DNA from: Lentzea sp.
GTDB lineage: Bacteria; Actinomycetota; Actinomycetes; Mycobacteriales; Pseudonocardiaceae
Length of the DNA: 11,330 nucleotides
Assembly (NCBI GenBank): GCA_030146905.1
Contig: JASLAV010001042.1
Span: 1-11,330, forward strand
Direction of reading: 5' to 3'
The translations under genes and the position numbers were made by a program. The notes below the pieces were generated by a model. The model saw nothing but the letters and a program-made list of their open reading frames with translations, was not told where the DNA came from and searched no databases. This document shows positions 1 to 6,054 of the stretch, one piece after another; positions within the stretch are counted from its first letter, which is position 1; each line of letters opens with the position of its first letter.

Positions 1-962
1 ACCATCGCGCCGCCGTAGCGGGTGTTGATCTCGGTCGGCAGGAAGCCGTCCTCGGTCGCGATGCCGTCCAGCGTGAACGTGCCGCGGTAGCCGACGGTGC
101 CGCGCAGGTGCTCGCCGACGCGGCGGGCCAGGTTGCGCATCTCGTCGCGGATCCACACGGGCGGGTCGTAGTACGACGCGCAGCCCGCGTAGAGGAACTT
201 GGCCTGACCCTGGCGGCGCGGCACGACCATCTCGATCGGGCGCAGCACCGCGGTGCCGTCGGGGAACACGATGCCGTGCACGCTCACCGGGATGCCTTCG
301 AGGAACGGCATCACGCGGACCTGGTCGCACTTGGGCGCGAGCACGTCGAAGGCCTCCTTGGCCTCCTCGTACGTCCGCACGCGGCGCACGAAGTTCGCGC
401 CGCCGTTGATCGCGGGGCCGTCACCGGACCAGACGACGCCCGCGCCGCGGTCCAGGATCTCCGAGGCGCCCCAGAGGCGTTCGAAGTCGAGGTCGAACAC
501 CATCGCGGGCGCGCGGCGGGCGCTGAGCTCGTCCCAGAGCGCGTCGATCGTGGTCTTGTTCTCCAGCTCGACCCACCTGTGCTGGCGGGCGTTGAGCACC
601 GGGCGGCCCTCGAACGAGCTGATCTCGTTGTACGGCGTGCTGATCACGACCGCTTCCGCGTCCGCGTCGAAGTCGCGCAGGATCTCGCGAACCTCGGCAC
701 CGGGCCTGGTCAGCAGCTTGCCGAGGCGGCGCTGTTCGACGGCGACGAAGCCGCCCTTGATGCCCAGCGACACCCAGCGGGCGATCTCCGAATCATGCAG
801 CGGCGCATGATCGTCGGTATCGAGCACGAGCGTATGGCGGGCACCGAGCGCATGGAGCTCATGCGCGCGCTTCGCCAGACGCGTGCCACCGGCCAGCACG
901 ACCAGCCGGCCACCGAACAACCTGCCAAGGCGCTCGTTGAGCGCTGCGAGAACATGATTCAT
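1..962 (-). CDS. ATP-grasp domain ligase, C-terminal end beyond the window
   Basis: Reading from an ATG at 962, 320 codons are open to the left edge, so the gene is cut by the window. Residues 1-120 look like the pre-ATP-grasp lobe (VVLAGGTRLAKRA at 21-33). ENKTTIDALW at 134-143 matches the Lys-containing start of the ATP-grasp core. PFLEGIPVSVHG at 219-230, RPIE at 241-244, and GYRGTFTLDG followed by PTEINTRYGG at 291-318 give the nucleotide and metal site, with E311 and N313 as likely Mg ligands. ATP-grasp enzymes activate a carboxylate as acyl-phosphate and ligate it to an amine or thiol; the substrates here cannot be read. The overall style recalls stand-alone amino-acid or peptide ligases of the PGM1 (pheganomycin ligase) type, but that is only a suggestion. 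No clear ribosome site precedes 962. The long opposite-strand reading here is a GC-skew shadow. Fold call is firm, function open. Confidence 0.85.
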   Translation of the reverse strand, partial: MNHVLAALNERLGRLFGGRLVVLAGGTRLAKRAHELHALGARHTLVLDTDDHAPLHDSEIARWVSLGIKGGFVAVEQRRLGKLLTRPGAEVREILRDFDADAEAVVISTPYNEISSFEGRPVLNARQHRWVELENKTTIDALWDELSARRAPAMVFDLDFERLWGASEILDRGAGVVWSGDGPAINGGANFVRRVRTYEEAKEAFDVLAPKCDQVRVMPFLEGIPVSVHGIVFPDGTAVLRPIEMVVPRRQGQAKFLYAGCASYYDPPVWIRDEMRNLARRVGEHLRGTVGYRGTFTLDGIATEDGFLPTEINTRYGGAM

Positions 963-1058
963 CGCCGAGAACCCGCTTTGAGAAGAAGCAGAAGATGAAC
1001 CGGCGATCGCCGGGTGACGCGTAGCGTAGAGCCACCCGATGTGCGTGTCGAAGCACGG

Positions 1059-1074
1059 TCCGGCAACGGCCGGA
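1059..1074. other. small hairpin in the gap upstream of the ATP-grasp gene
   Basis: TCCGGC and GCCGGA form a perfect 6-bp stem around an AACG loop. It lies 97 bp before the ATP-grasp start and 66 bp after the end of the small upstream gene. Together with the larger hairpin at 1081-1115 it may form a bipartite terminator for the small gene. There is no T-run after it. Its role is inferred from position only. Confidence 0.4.
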
Positions 1075-1080
1075 TGAATC

Positions 1081-1115
1081 TTGCGACAGGCCCGTCGGCT
1101 GGGGCCTGCCGGCAA
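1081..1115 (-). terminator. probable terminator after the 76-residue gene
   Basis: CAGGCCC at 1087-1093 pairs perfectly with GGGCCTG at 1102-1108 around an 8-nt loop. The outer TTGC at 1081-1084 pairs with GCAA at 1112-1115 across a small internal loop. It sits 26 bp beyond the stop of the small minus-strand gene, the right place for its terminator. No T-tract follows, which is common for terminators in high-GC actinobacteria. It could instead be a leader structure of the ATP-grasp transcript. Confidence 0.5.
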
Positions 1116-1140
1116 GTGGATCAGATGATGACCAGGGCGC

Positions 1141-1371
1141 TCAGCAGGAGCGGGCCGCGTCCCTGAGGACCTGGTCGACGCGGTTGAGGAAGCTGCGCCT
1201 CGGGTTGATCGAGGGCAGCGGTGCGGTGAGCTCGGCAGGACCGGGCGCGGGTGCGGCTCCCACGATCTCGGCCACGTTGCGCAGGAACTCCTGCCGCTTG
1301 AACTCGTGCACGGCGTGATCGTGCAGGAGCCCGGCGATGCTTGTGTGCACAGCGCGATGGGGGTAACTCAC
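1141..1371 (-). CDS. small unrecognised protein, 76 residues
   Basis: I do not recognise this protein. The reading runs from a GTG at 1371 to a TGA at 1141 and uses nearly only G or C at codon third positions, as real genes here do. Residues 20-37 (AVHEFKRQEFLRNVAEIV) look like an amphipathic helix. A Pro/Ala stretch (APAPGPAELTAPLP) follows at about 40-53, then a second basic helix ends in a terminal Cys (DAARSC). There is no signal peptide or membrane segment. No Shine-Dalgarno sequence is visible at the GTG; GATAAC at 1378-1383 leaves 6 nt to the GTG and could be a -10 for a leaderless message. An internal GTG (MHEFKRQ) is an alternative start. It is co-oriented with the ATP-grasp gene 178 bp downstream, so a partner or peptide substrate is possible but unproven. 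Confidence 0.5.
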   Translation of the reverse strand: MSYPHRAVHTSIAGLLHDHAVHEFKRQEFLRNVAEIVGAAPAPGPAELTAPLPSINPRRSFLNRVDQVLRDAARSC

Positions 1372-1404
1372 TCGTGTGTTATCGGCGCCCCGAACGGGGA
1401 CCTT

Positions 1405-1410
1405 TAGGGT
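1405..1410 (+). promoter_or_regulatory. -10 element of a leaderless promoter for the epimerase
   Basis: TAGGGT fits the actinobacterial -10 pattern TANNNT and leaves exactly 6 nt before the GTG at 1417, so transcription would start at or next to the start codon. There is no good Shine-Dalgarno sequence and no clear -35. A 12-bp inverted repeat just upstream (CCCCG, AA, CGGGG at 1388-1399) lies where a regulator could bind, between this gene and the divergent small gene. Confidence 0.5.
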
Positions 1411-1416
1411 CAGCTC

Positions 1417-2274
1417 GTGCGAGTTCTAGTGACCGGCGCCACTGGGTACGTCGGCCGGGCTGTGGTGCGTGAGCTGCGGGTTCACGGACACGAACCTGTT
1501 GCGTCCCGCCAACGCCTCTCCGAGCCGTTCGAGCCGCCGGACGTGGACGCCGTCGTCCACCTGGCAGGCGTGGCCCGCGTGCGCGAGTCGTTCCTCGATC
1601 CGGTCGGGTACTACGAGATCAACGTCGGCGGGACGTTGAACCTGCTCAAGGCCTTGAAGGGCCAGCGGTTCCTGCTCGCGTCGACCGGCGGGGTCTACCG
1701 GCCGTCCGACGTCCCGCTGACGGAGGAGTCGGTCAGGGAACCGTCCTCCCCGTACGCCGCGACGAAGGCCGCCGCCGAGGACCTCGTGGCGTGGGCGGCG
1801 CGGTCGGGGCAGATCGGGGCGACCACGCTCCGTCTCTTCAACGTCGCTGGAGGGGGTGACACCGACACCACTCGGGTGATCACGCGAGCCGTCGCGTCCG
1901 CCGCCGGGACGGTGCCCGGCATGGAGGTCTACGGCGACGGCACGGCCGTGCGCGACTTCGTGCACGTGCGCGACGTCGCCGCCGCCTTCGTCGCGGCGCT
2001 GGAGGCGTGTTCCGTGGGCACGTCGTCGGTCTACAACGTCGGAGGGACGCCCGCGTCCGTGCGGGACGTCCTCGCCGCCGTCACGGAGGTGACCGGGCGG
2101 TCGGTGGACGTGGAGTGGAAGCCCGCGCACCCCGGTGAGGTGCGGTTCCAGCAAGCAGACGTGTCACGGCTGCGCGCACTGGGCTGGCAGCCGCGGCACT
2201 CGTCGCTGGAGGAGATCGTCACCGACCAGTGGCTCGCTTCGGCACCGGGATCCGGTCCAGGTCCTTCGCGATGA
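1417..2274 (+). CDS. NAD-dependent epimerase/dehydratase, UDP-glucose 4-epimerase-like
   Basis: An extended short-chain dehydrogenase/reductase of 285 residues, somewhat shorter than typical GalE (about 320-340). The NAD-binding TGATGYVG sits at residues 6-13, as expected with the GTG start chosen. HLAG lies at 48-51. The active site is S89/T90 with Y113-A-A-T-K117 (YxxxK). YGDG followed by [10 protein letters not shown] at 172-187 is a signature of GalE and related nucleotide-sugar epimerases. YNVGG at 206-210 and the late HPGEVR lead into the substrate-binding lobe. It probably interconverts or modifies an NDP-sugar in the cytoplasm; which sugar cannot be read, and the neighbours are not glycan genes. 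It is likely transcribed alone from a leaderless promoter. Its last 56 bp overlap the 3' end of the convergent RNase Z gene, with no terminator in between. Confidence 0.9.
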   Translation: MRVLVTGATGYVGRAVVRELRVHGHEPVASRQRLSEPFEPPDVDAVVHLAGVARVRESFLDPVGYYEINVGGTLNLLKALKGQRFLLASTGGVYRPSDVPLTEESVREPSSPYAATKAAAEDLVAWAARSGQIGATTLRLFNVAGGGDTDTTRVITRAVASAAGTVPGMEVYGDGTAVRDFVHVRDVAAAFVAALEACSVGTSSVYNVGGTPASVRDVLAAVTEVTGRSVDVEWKPAHPGEVRFQQADVSRLRALGWQPRHSSLEEIVTDQWLASAPGSGPGPSR

Positions 2275-3130
2275 CGATCTCGCCGTCGAACTCCGCAGCC
2301 GCCTCGGCGTGGAACTCGGCGGGGTCGTCGTAGCGCTGGGAGAAGTGGGTCAGGACGAGCTTGCGGACCTTGCAGTCGCGGGCGACGCGGGCGGCCTGCT
2401 GGGCGGTGAGGTGGCCGTGGTCGCCCGCGAGCCTGGTGTCGCGGGCGAGGTAGGTCGACTCGATCACCAGCATGTCGGCGTTGTCCGCGAGCTCGTAGAC
2501 GTTGTCGCACAGCCGGGTGTCCATGACGAACGCGAACTTCTGTCCGTTGCGGGGCTCGCTGACGTCTTCGAGCCTGACGCCGTCGAGCTCGCCCCGCTCC
2601 TGGAGGGTGCGGACCGCGGGGCCCTGGATGCCGTGCTCCGCGAGCATGCCGGGGAGCATGCGGTGGCCGTCGGGTTCGACGAGCCGGTAGCCGAAGCTGT
2701 CGATGCCGTGGTCGAGCCGGTAGGCCTCCAGCCGCCCGAACTTCCCCGTGGCGATGACGCCGTCCTCCTCCACCGGCACCTCCGCGATGTCCGCGGCGTC
2801 GTAGAAGGCGCTGGCGTACCGGAGGCGTTCGAAGAAGTGGGCGCCCGACTTCGGGAAGTGCGCGTGGACGGTGTGCGGCACGCGGTCCAGGCTGAGCCTC
2901 TGGACGATGCCGGGGACGCCGAGGCAGTGGTCGCCGTGGAAGTGCGTGACGCAGATCCGCGTGATGTCGCTCGCAGCCGCACCCGCCCGCAGCATCTGCC
3001 GCTGGGAGCCGTCACCGGGGTCGAAGAGGAGGCCTTCGCCGTCCCACCTCAGCAGATAACCGTTGTGGTTGCGCTGGCGCGTGGGAACCTGGCTGGCCGT
3101 TCCCAGGACGATCAGTTCCCGGACTGTCAC
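2219..3130 (-). CDS. rnz: ribonuclease Z (tRNA 3'-end endonuclease)
   Basis: A 303-residue metallo-beta-lactamase-fold nuclease of the usual RNase Z length. It opens with the family's [20 protein letters not shown] (7-25). The zinc-binding THFHGDH motif is at 62-68 (H63, H65, D67, H68). H141 lies in [11 protein letters not shown]204 in FVMDTR, and H262 in the LTHFSQRY motif at 260-267; all expected metal ligands are present. The enzyme cuts tRNA precursors just after the discriminator base, so that CCA can be added. That is needed for CCA-less genes such as the two tRNAs at 10601-10801. It starts with GTG at 3130, only 23 bp from the divergent hydrolase start. TAACGT 6 nt upstream suggests a leaderless transcript. 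The 3' end overlaps the convergent epimerase by 56 bp. Confidence 0.96.
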   Translation of the reverse strand: MTVRELIVLGTASQVPTRQRNHNGYLLRWDGEGLLFDPGDGSQRQMLRAGAAASDITRICVTHFHGDHCLGVPGIVQRLSLDRVPHTVHAHFPKSGAHFFERLRYASAFYDAADIAEVPVEEDGVIATGKFGRLEAYRLDHGIDSFGYRLVEPDGHRMLPGMLAEHGIQGPAVRTLQERGELDGVRLEDVSEPRNGQKFAFVMDTRLCDNVYELADNADMLVIESTYLARDTRLAGDHGHLTAQQAARVARDCKVRKLVLTHFSQRYDDPAEFHAEAAAEFDGEIVIAKDLDRIPVPKRATGR

Positions 3131-3135
3131 ACCCT

Positions 3136-3147
3136 GACGTTAACGTC
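3136..3147. promoter_or_regulatory. palindromic bidirectional promoter between rnz and the serine hydrolase gene
   Basis: GACGTTAACGTC is a perfect 12-bp palindrome in the 23-bp gap between two divergent starts. By symmetry each strand carries the hexamer TAACGT (plus 3141-3146, minus 3142-3137), which fits TANNNT. The plus hexamer ends 7 nt before the ATG at 3154 and the minus one 6 nt before the GTG at 3130. Both distances are those of leaderless promoters, and neither gene has a strong Shine-Dalgarno sequence. -35 elements would lie inside the opposite gene and are not convincing. It could also be an operator. Confidence 0.55.
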
Positions 3148-3153
3148 TGTCCC

Positions 3154-3975
3154 ATGCGGAGCGTGGAAGCAGCAGCGTCGTGGCCTGTCGAGAACGTGGC
3201 GGTGGCCGTGGTGTCGGACGGGGCCGTCGTCGGCTCGCTGGGCGATCAGCAGCGCGTGTTCCCGCTCGCGTCGGTGACGAAGCTGCTGACGTCCTACGCG
3301 GTGCTGGTGGCCGTCGAGGAGGGCGCCGTCGAGTGGGACCAGCCGGCGGGGCCCGAGGGCGCGACCGTGCGGCACCTGATCTCGCACACCGCCGGGTACG
3401 CGTTCGACAAGCAGGAGGTCCAGGCCGCTCCCGGCACGCGGCGGATCTACTCCAACGCCGGTTTCGACGTGCTGGCCTCCTTCGTGGGGGCGGCGTGCGA
3501 GATGCCGTTCGCCACCTACCTGCACGAGGCCGTCTTCGTGCCGTTGGGGATGAGCTCCTCTGCCCTGACCGGGTCGGCCGGCGCCGGGGCCGAGTCCAGC
3601 GCCGCGGACCTGACCCGGTTCGCCGCCGAGCTGCTGTCGCCCTCGCTGGTGTCGCCAGAACTGGTCGCCGAGGCCACGTCGGTCGTCTTCCCCGGCCTGA
3701 ACGGCGTGCTGCCCGGTTACGGCATGCAGAAGCCGAACGACTGGGGCCTCGGCTTCGAGATCCGCGACGGGAAGTCGCCGCACTGGACGGGGCTCTCGCA
3801 CTCGCCGCGCACGTTCGGGCACTTCGGCCAGTCCGGCACCTTCCTGTGGGTCGACCCGGAGATCTCCTCCGCCTGCGTCGCGCTGACGGACCTGCGTTTC
3901 GGCCCGTGGGCGGTCGAGGCGTGGACGCCGTTCTCCGACGGCGTCCGCGAGGAGCTCGTCAGTCGGCGAGCCTGA
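3154..3975 (+). CDS. serine hydrolase, class C beta-lactamase/DD-peptidase fold
   Basis: A 273-residue protein of the PF00144 family (class C beta-lactamases, EstB-type esterases, DD-peptidases). S40-V-T-K43 is the SxxK nucleophile and base pair, Y99-S-N101 the YxN motif, and H223-F-G225 replaces the KTG element, as in many esterase-like members. LISHTAGYAF at 75-84 is also typical. It is shorter than true AmpC enzymes (about 360). It has no signal peptide, so it probably acts in the cytoplasm on an ester, amide or lactone; antibiotic resistance should not be assumed. The ATG at 3154 starts right at the family's N-terminal edge and lacks a Shine-Dalgarno sequence, consistent with leaderless translation. 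The last 17 bp overlap the convergent small gene ending at 3959. Confidence 0.88.
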   Translation: MRSVEAAASWPVENVAVAVVSDGAVVGSLGDQQRVFPLASVTKLLTSYAVLVAVEEGAVEWDQPAGPEGATVRHLISHTAGYAFDKQEVQAAPGTRRIYSNAGFDVLASFVGAACEMPFATYLHEAVFVPLGMSSSALTGSAGAGAESSAADLTRFAAELLSPSLVSPELVAEATSVVFPGLNGVLPGYGMQKPNDWGLGFEIRDGKSPHWTGLSHSPRTFGHFGQSGTFLWVDPEISSACVALTDLRFGPWAVEAWTPFSDGVREELVSRRA

Positions 3976-4285
3976 GCGCGAGCTGCCGGAGGATCTCCTG
4001 CACGTCGGCGTCCTCGTAGTCGTTCTCGTACGCCTGCGCGACGCCGTGGAAGGCGTAGAGCAGCCCGGCGGTGAACCAGCCGAACTGCGACAGCACCTGG
4101 TCCATCGCCTGCTTGAGCGCCTGCGCGCCCGCCTCGTTCAGCTCACCGTCGACCTTGACCTCGTAGCTGAACACGCCCTCCTGCAACGACTTGAGGGCCA
4201 TGCGCAGGTAGTCGTTCGATCCGGCGCCGTCGTAGGTGAGCGTCAGGACGCCGAGCGCTCGCTGCATGATCTCCCGCTGATCCAC
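3959..4285 (-). CDS. small acidic protein of unknown function, 108 residues
   Basis: I do not recognise this family. From the GTG at 4285 the protein is 108 residues. It begins VDQREIMQRALGVLTLTYDG and continues through predicted helices (LRMALKSLQEGVFSYEVKVDGEL, EAGAQALKQAMDQVLSQF, FTAGLLYAFHGVAQAY), ending in an acidic segment (ENDYEDADVQEILRQLALRLAD). There is no signal peptide or convincing membrane span, so it is probably a soluble helical protein. GTGACG (4315-4320), a 17-bp spacer and CAGAGT (4292-4297) lie 6 nt before the GTG, which favours that start as leaderless. The alternative ATG at 4267 (102 residues) has GGGAG only 3 nt upstream. The longer in-frame opening upstream runs through the terminator and is not coding. 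Its 3' end overlaps the convergent hydrolase by 17 bp. Confidence 0.75.
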   Translation of the reverse strand: MDQREIMQRALGVLTLTYDGAGSNDYLRMALKSLQEGVFSYEVKVDGELNEAGAQALKQAMDQVLSQFGWFTAGLLYAFHGVAQAYENDYEDADVQEILRQLALRLAD

Positions 4286-4291
4286 ATGGCC

Positions 4292-4320
4292 ACTCTGCCC
4301 TCTGGTCAGGCGCGCGTCAC
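4292..4320 (-). promoter_or_regulatory. promoter candidate for the 108-residue protein
   Basis: Reading the minus strand, GTGACG (4315-4320, containing the TGAC core of TTGACA) is followed by a 17-bp spacer and CAGAGT (4292-4297, near the actinobacterial TAGAGT). The -10 ends 6 nt before the GTG at 4285, which predicts a leaderless message. It lies just past the methyltransferase terminator, so the two genes are separate units. Confidence 0.5.
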
Positions 4321-4342
4321 CTTCCGACACCCTTCTGCCGAC

Positions 4343-4378
4343 AACGGGCCCGGCACGCGTCGGCGTACCGGGCCCGTT
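4343..4378 (-). terminator. strong hairpin terminator after the methyltransferase gene
   Basis: AACGGGCCCGG at 4343-4353 pairs perfectly with CCGGGCCCGTT at 4368-4378, an 11-bp stem with a 14-nt loop. It begins 12 bp beyond the methyltransferase stop. No long T-tract follows. It separates the methyltransferase from the small gene that follows on the same strand. Confidence 0.8.
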
Positions 4379-4389
4379 CGTCAGCTCGT

Positions 4390-5232
4390 TCAGGCGGGCT
4401 TGCGCGCGACCCACCGCGCGACCGAGAAGACACCGGCGGCACGGGCGGCGTCGAGCACGCGCTTGCCGTCGTGGATGACGGTGTTCTTCTCGCCGTCGTA
4501 GTCGCCCCAGCCCTGACCGTCGTCCGGCGGCGTGCTGCCCCAGCACTCGACGCCCTCGTAGAGGTCCTCGGACACCTCGACGACGAACCCGGCCGCCGCC
4601 ATCAGGTCGCGGTAGCTCTCCAGGGTGCCGAGCTCGGGGATGGAGATGACCTCCTCGACCGGCCGGATGAACTCCGCGATCTGCTCGGCGGTCCGGTGCT
4701 CGCCGAACGGCCGCGCGATCCAGTCGACCCCGACCAGGCAGGAGCCGGGCTTGAGCACCCGGAACGCGGCCTGGAAGAAGGCGCCCTTGTCGGGCAGGTG
4801 GCACACGGACTCGAAGAAGCTGACCATGTCCAGCGACCCGTCCGGCCACCAGACCAGCGTCTTGTAGTCCTCGTCGCCGACGGTCAGGAACGCGGTCTGC
4901 CGGCCCAGCCCCTGCTTCTCCGCGTAGTCACGCGCCTGCGCCGACAACCACTCGTTGTTGGAGATGCCGACGACGTGCGCCTCGGCGATCGAGGCCATGT
5001 AGACCGTCGTGCCGCCCACACCGCTGCCGAAGTCGAGCGCGGTCCCGCCGGCGCCCAGCCCCGCGGCGTCGACCTGCTTGCGCGCCAACGCCTTCGCCGC
5101 GTCCTCCGGCGACAGCCCCGCTCGTTCGGCCTCCAGGTCGCCGTGGTGCCAGAACTGCCCCATGAGCGCGTGGTAGGCGGGCCCTGCGTGGTCGTAGTAC
5201 TCGCGAACCTGCTGCTCGACAGTGGTGTTCAC
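4390..5232 (-). CDS. class I SAM-dependent methyltransferase, C-methyltransferase-like
   Basis: A 280-residue Rossmann-fold methyltransferase. Motif I LDFGSGVGG is at 66-74, VVGISNN at 87-93 holds the acidic-loop region, MVSFFESVCHLPDK at 136-149 covers motifs II-III, and FRVLKPGS at 157-164 is the post-motif typical of the family. The N-terminal VREYYDHAGPAYHALMG (9-25) resembles the sterol C24/tocopherol/geranyl-diphosphate methyltransferase group. A small-molecule C- or O-methyltransferase is therefore likely, but the substrate is unknown and no biosynthetic cluster surrounds it. The GTG at 5232 is chosen because GAAAGG lies 8 nt upstream (5241-5246) and the promoter candidate at 5278-5306 would start RNA near 5271, giving a leader of about 40 nt. 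The in-frame ATG at 5265 (291 residues) lacks a ribosome site and would sit almost on the RNA start. Confidence 0.9.
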   Translation of the reverse strand: MNTTVEQQVREYYDHAGPAYHALMGQFWHHGDLEAERAGLSPEDAAKALARKQVDAAGLGAGGTALDFGSGVGGTTVYMASIAEAHVVGISNNEWLSAQARDYAEKQGLGRQTAFLTVGDEDYKTLVWWPDGSLDMVSFFESVCHLPDKGAFFQAAFRVLKPGSCLVGVDWIARPFGEHRTAEQIAEFIRPVEEVISIPELGTLESYRDLMAAAGFVVEVSEDLYEGVECWGSTPPDDGQGWGDYDGEKNTVIHDGKRVLDAARAAGVFSVARWVARKPA

Positions 5233-5277
5233 CAATCCGGCCTTTCGGGGTCTCCTGCTCAGCATCGGCGAAAAGTG

Positions 5278-5306
5278 AACGTAGTGTCAGATTCAACGAC
5301 TGTCCA
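5278..5306 (-). promoter_or_regulatory. promoter candidate for the methyltransferase
   Basis: On the minus strand TGGACA (5301-5306, five of six bases of TTGACA) is followed by a 17-bp spacer and TACGTT (5278-5283, fitting TANNNT). The predicted RNA start near 5271 gives a short leader containing the GAAAGG ribosome site of the GTG at 5232. Confidence 0.5.
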
Positions 5307-5359
5307 CGACTCCGGCACGGGAACGATCACCTGCGGTTTTCGATGTTGTGATGATCGAC

Positions 5360-5965
5360 TCAGCCGGGCCAGTTGCGCAGGGCGATCTCGGCGACCTGGT
5401 CGAGCTCGCCAGGGCCGGCGCCGCCCATGGCCTGGATGGCGACGCCGTCGGCCGTGGTCATCACGTACCGGGCGAGCGCCTCGGGGACGGTGGACGGGGG
5501 CAGGTCACCGTCGTCCACGGCGCGCTGGAACCGGTCACGCAGGCGGGTCAGCTCCGAGGTGCGCCAGGCGTGGATGGCGTCACGGCCCTCCTGGTCCAGG
5601 TGCCCGAGTGCGACAACGCCCTGCACGCCGAGGCAACCGGCCGGCCGGTCGCGCAGGGTGGCCGCCGCGACCGCGCCGTTCAGGTACGCCTTCGCCACCT
5701 CACGGGCGGTCGGTTCGAGCACCGCCCGGCTGGCGTACGACCCGTGGCTCACCGCGTAGAGCTCCAGGGCCTTGCGGAACAGCTCACCCTTGTCGCCGAA
5801 CGCCGCGTACAGGCTCGTCTTCGTGATCCCCATGGCGCGGGCGAGGTCGGCGAGGCTGACCCCGTCGTACCCCCGCTCCCAGAACACCCACATCGCCCGT
5901 TCGAGGGCCTCGCCGGCGTCGAACCCCCGCGGCCGGCCGATCGGCGCGCCCTGTCTGCTTCCCAC
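5360..5965 (-). CDS. TetR/AcrR-family transcriptional repressor
   Basis: A 201-residue TetR-family regulator. GRPRGFDAGEALERAMWVFWERGYDG (10-35) and the helix-turn-helix LADLARAMGITKTSLYAAFGDKGELF (38-63) match the family closely. The rest is an all-helical ligand and dimer domain with AGCLGVQGV near 109-117, a pattern seen in repressors paired with oxidoreductases. It probably represses itself and the divergent SDR gene until a small molecule binds. It starts with GTG at 5965. TATGCT at 5972-5977 leaves 6 nt to the GTG, so the message is probably leaderless. The ATG at 5978 is in another frame. Two near-identical inverted repeats in the divergent gap (5981-6002, 6012-6033) are the likely operators. 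The ligand cannot be inferred. Confidence 0.93.
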   Translation of the reverse strand: MGSRQGAPIGRPRGFDAGEALERAMWVFWERGYDGVSLADLARAMGITKTSLYAAFGDKGELFRKALELYAVSHGSYASRAVLEPTAREVAKAYLNGAVAAATLRDRPAGCLGVQGVVALGHLDQEGRDAIHAWRTSELTRLRDRFQRAVDDGDLPPSTVPEALARYVMTTADGVAIQAMGGAGPGELDQVAEIALRNWPG

Positions 5966-5971
5966 CTGGCG

Positions 5972-5977
5972 AGCATA
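5972..5977 (-). promoter_or_regulatory. -10 element of the TetR gene promoter
   Basis: TATGCT on the minus strand fits TANNNT and lies 6 nt before the GTG at 5965, the geometry of a leaderless transcript. The adjacent operator at 5981-6002 would cover the -35/spacer region, giving direct autorepression. Confidence 0.5.
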
Positions 5978-5980
5978 CCT

Positions 5981-6002
5981 TTGTGTTCCGGTCGGACCAG
6001 AA
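5981..6002. promoter_or_regulatory. TetR operator candidate O1
   Basis: This 22-bp site matches the perfect site O2 at 6012-6033 at 19 of 22 positions, keeping TGTTC, the GGTCGGA core and CAGAA. Its own arms (TTGTGTTC and GACCAGAA) match at 6 of 8 bases, so it looks like the weaker site. It abuts the -10 of the TetR gene. Confidence 0.7.
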
Positions 6003-6011
6003 GTGCTAGCG

Positions 6012-6033
6012 TTCTGTTCTGGTCGGAACAGAA
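6012..6033. promoter_or_regulatory. TetR operator candidate O2, perfect inverted repeat
   Basis: TTCTGTTC and GAACAGAA are perfect 8-bp inverted arms around the 6-bp spacer TGGTCG. It starts 31 bp after O1, close to three helical turns, so two dimers could sit on the same face of the DNA. It lies 21 bp before the SDR start, between the gene and any upstream promoter (TAGCGT at 6007-6012 is one -10 candidate, CAGAAT at 6029-6034 another). Confidence 0.75.
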
Positions 6034-6054
6034 TAGAACTTTGCGGAGGTCACG

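Noticed and set aside
108..998. Long plus-strand frame (296 codons) opposite the ATP-grasp gene
   Set aside because: Composition is rich in Arg, Ala, His and Val repeats typical of the reverse frame of a high-GC gene. The minus strand carries clear ATP-grasp motifs.
859..1056. 65-codon minus-strand frame before the ATP-grasp start
   Set aside because: It overlaps the ATP-grasp N-terminus out of frame and shows no family features.
1426..2154. 242-codon minus-strand frame
   Set aside because: Shadow of the epimerase, which has intact Rossmann and YxxxK motifs.
2135..3277. 380-codon plus-strand frame
   Set aside because: Shadow of rnz on the opposite strand; low-complexity Val/Asp/Glu/Arg content and no motifs.
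4286..4849. Upstream extension of the 108-residue gene to 296 codons
   Set aside because: It would read through the methyltransferase gene in another frame and across its terminator hairpin.
4471..5826. 451-codon plus-strand frame
   Set aside because: Runs antisense through both the methyltransferase and the TetR gene, crossing their promoters; no domain visible.
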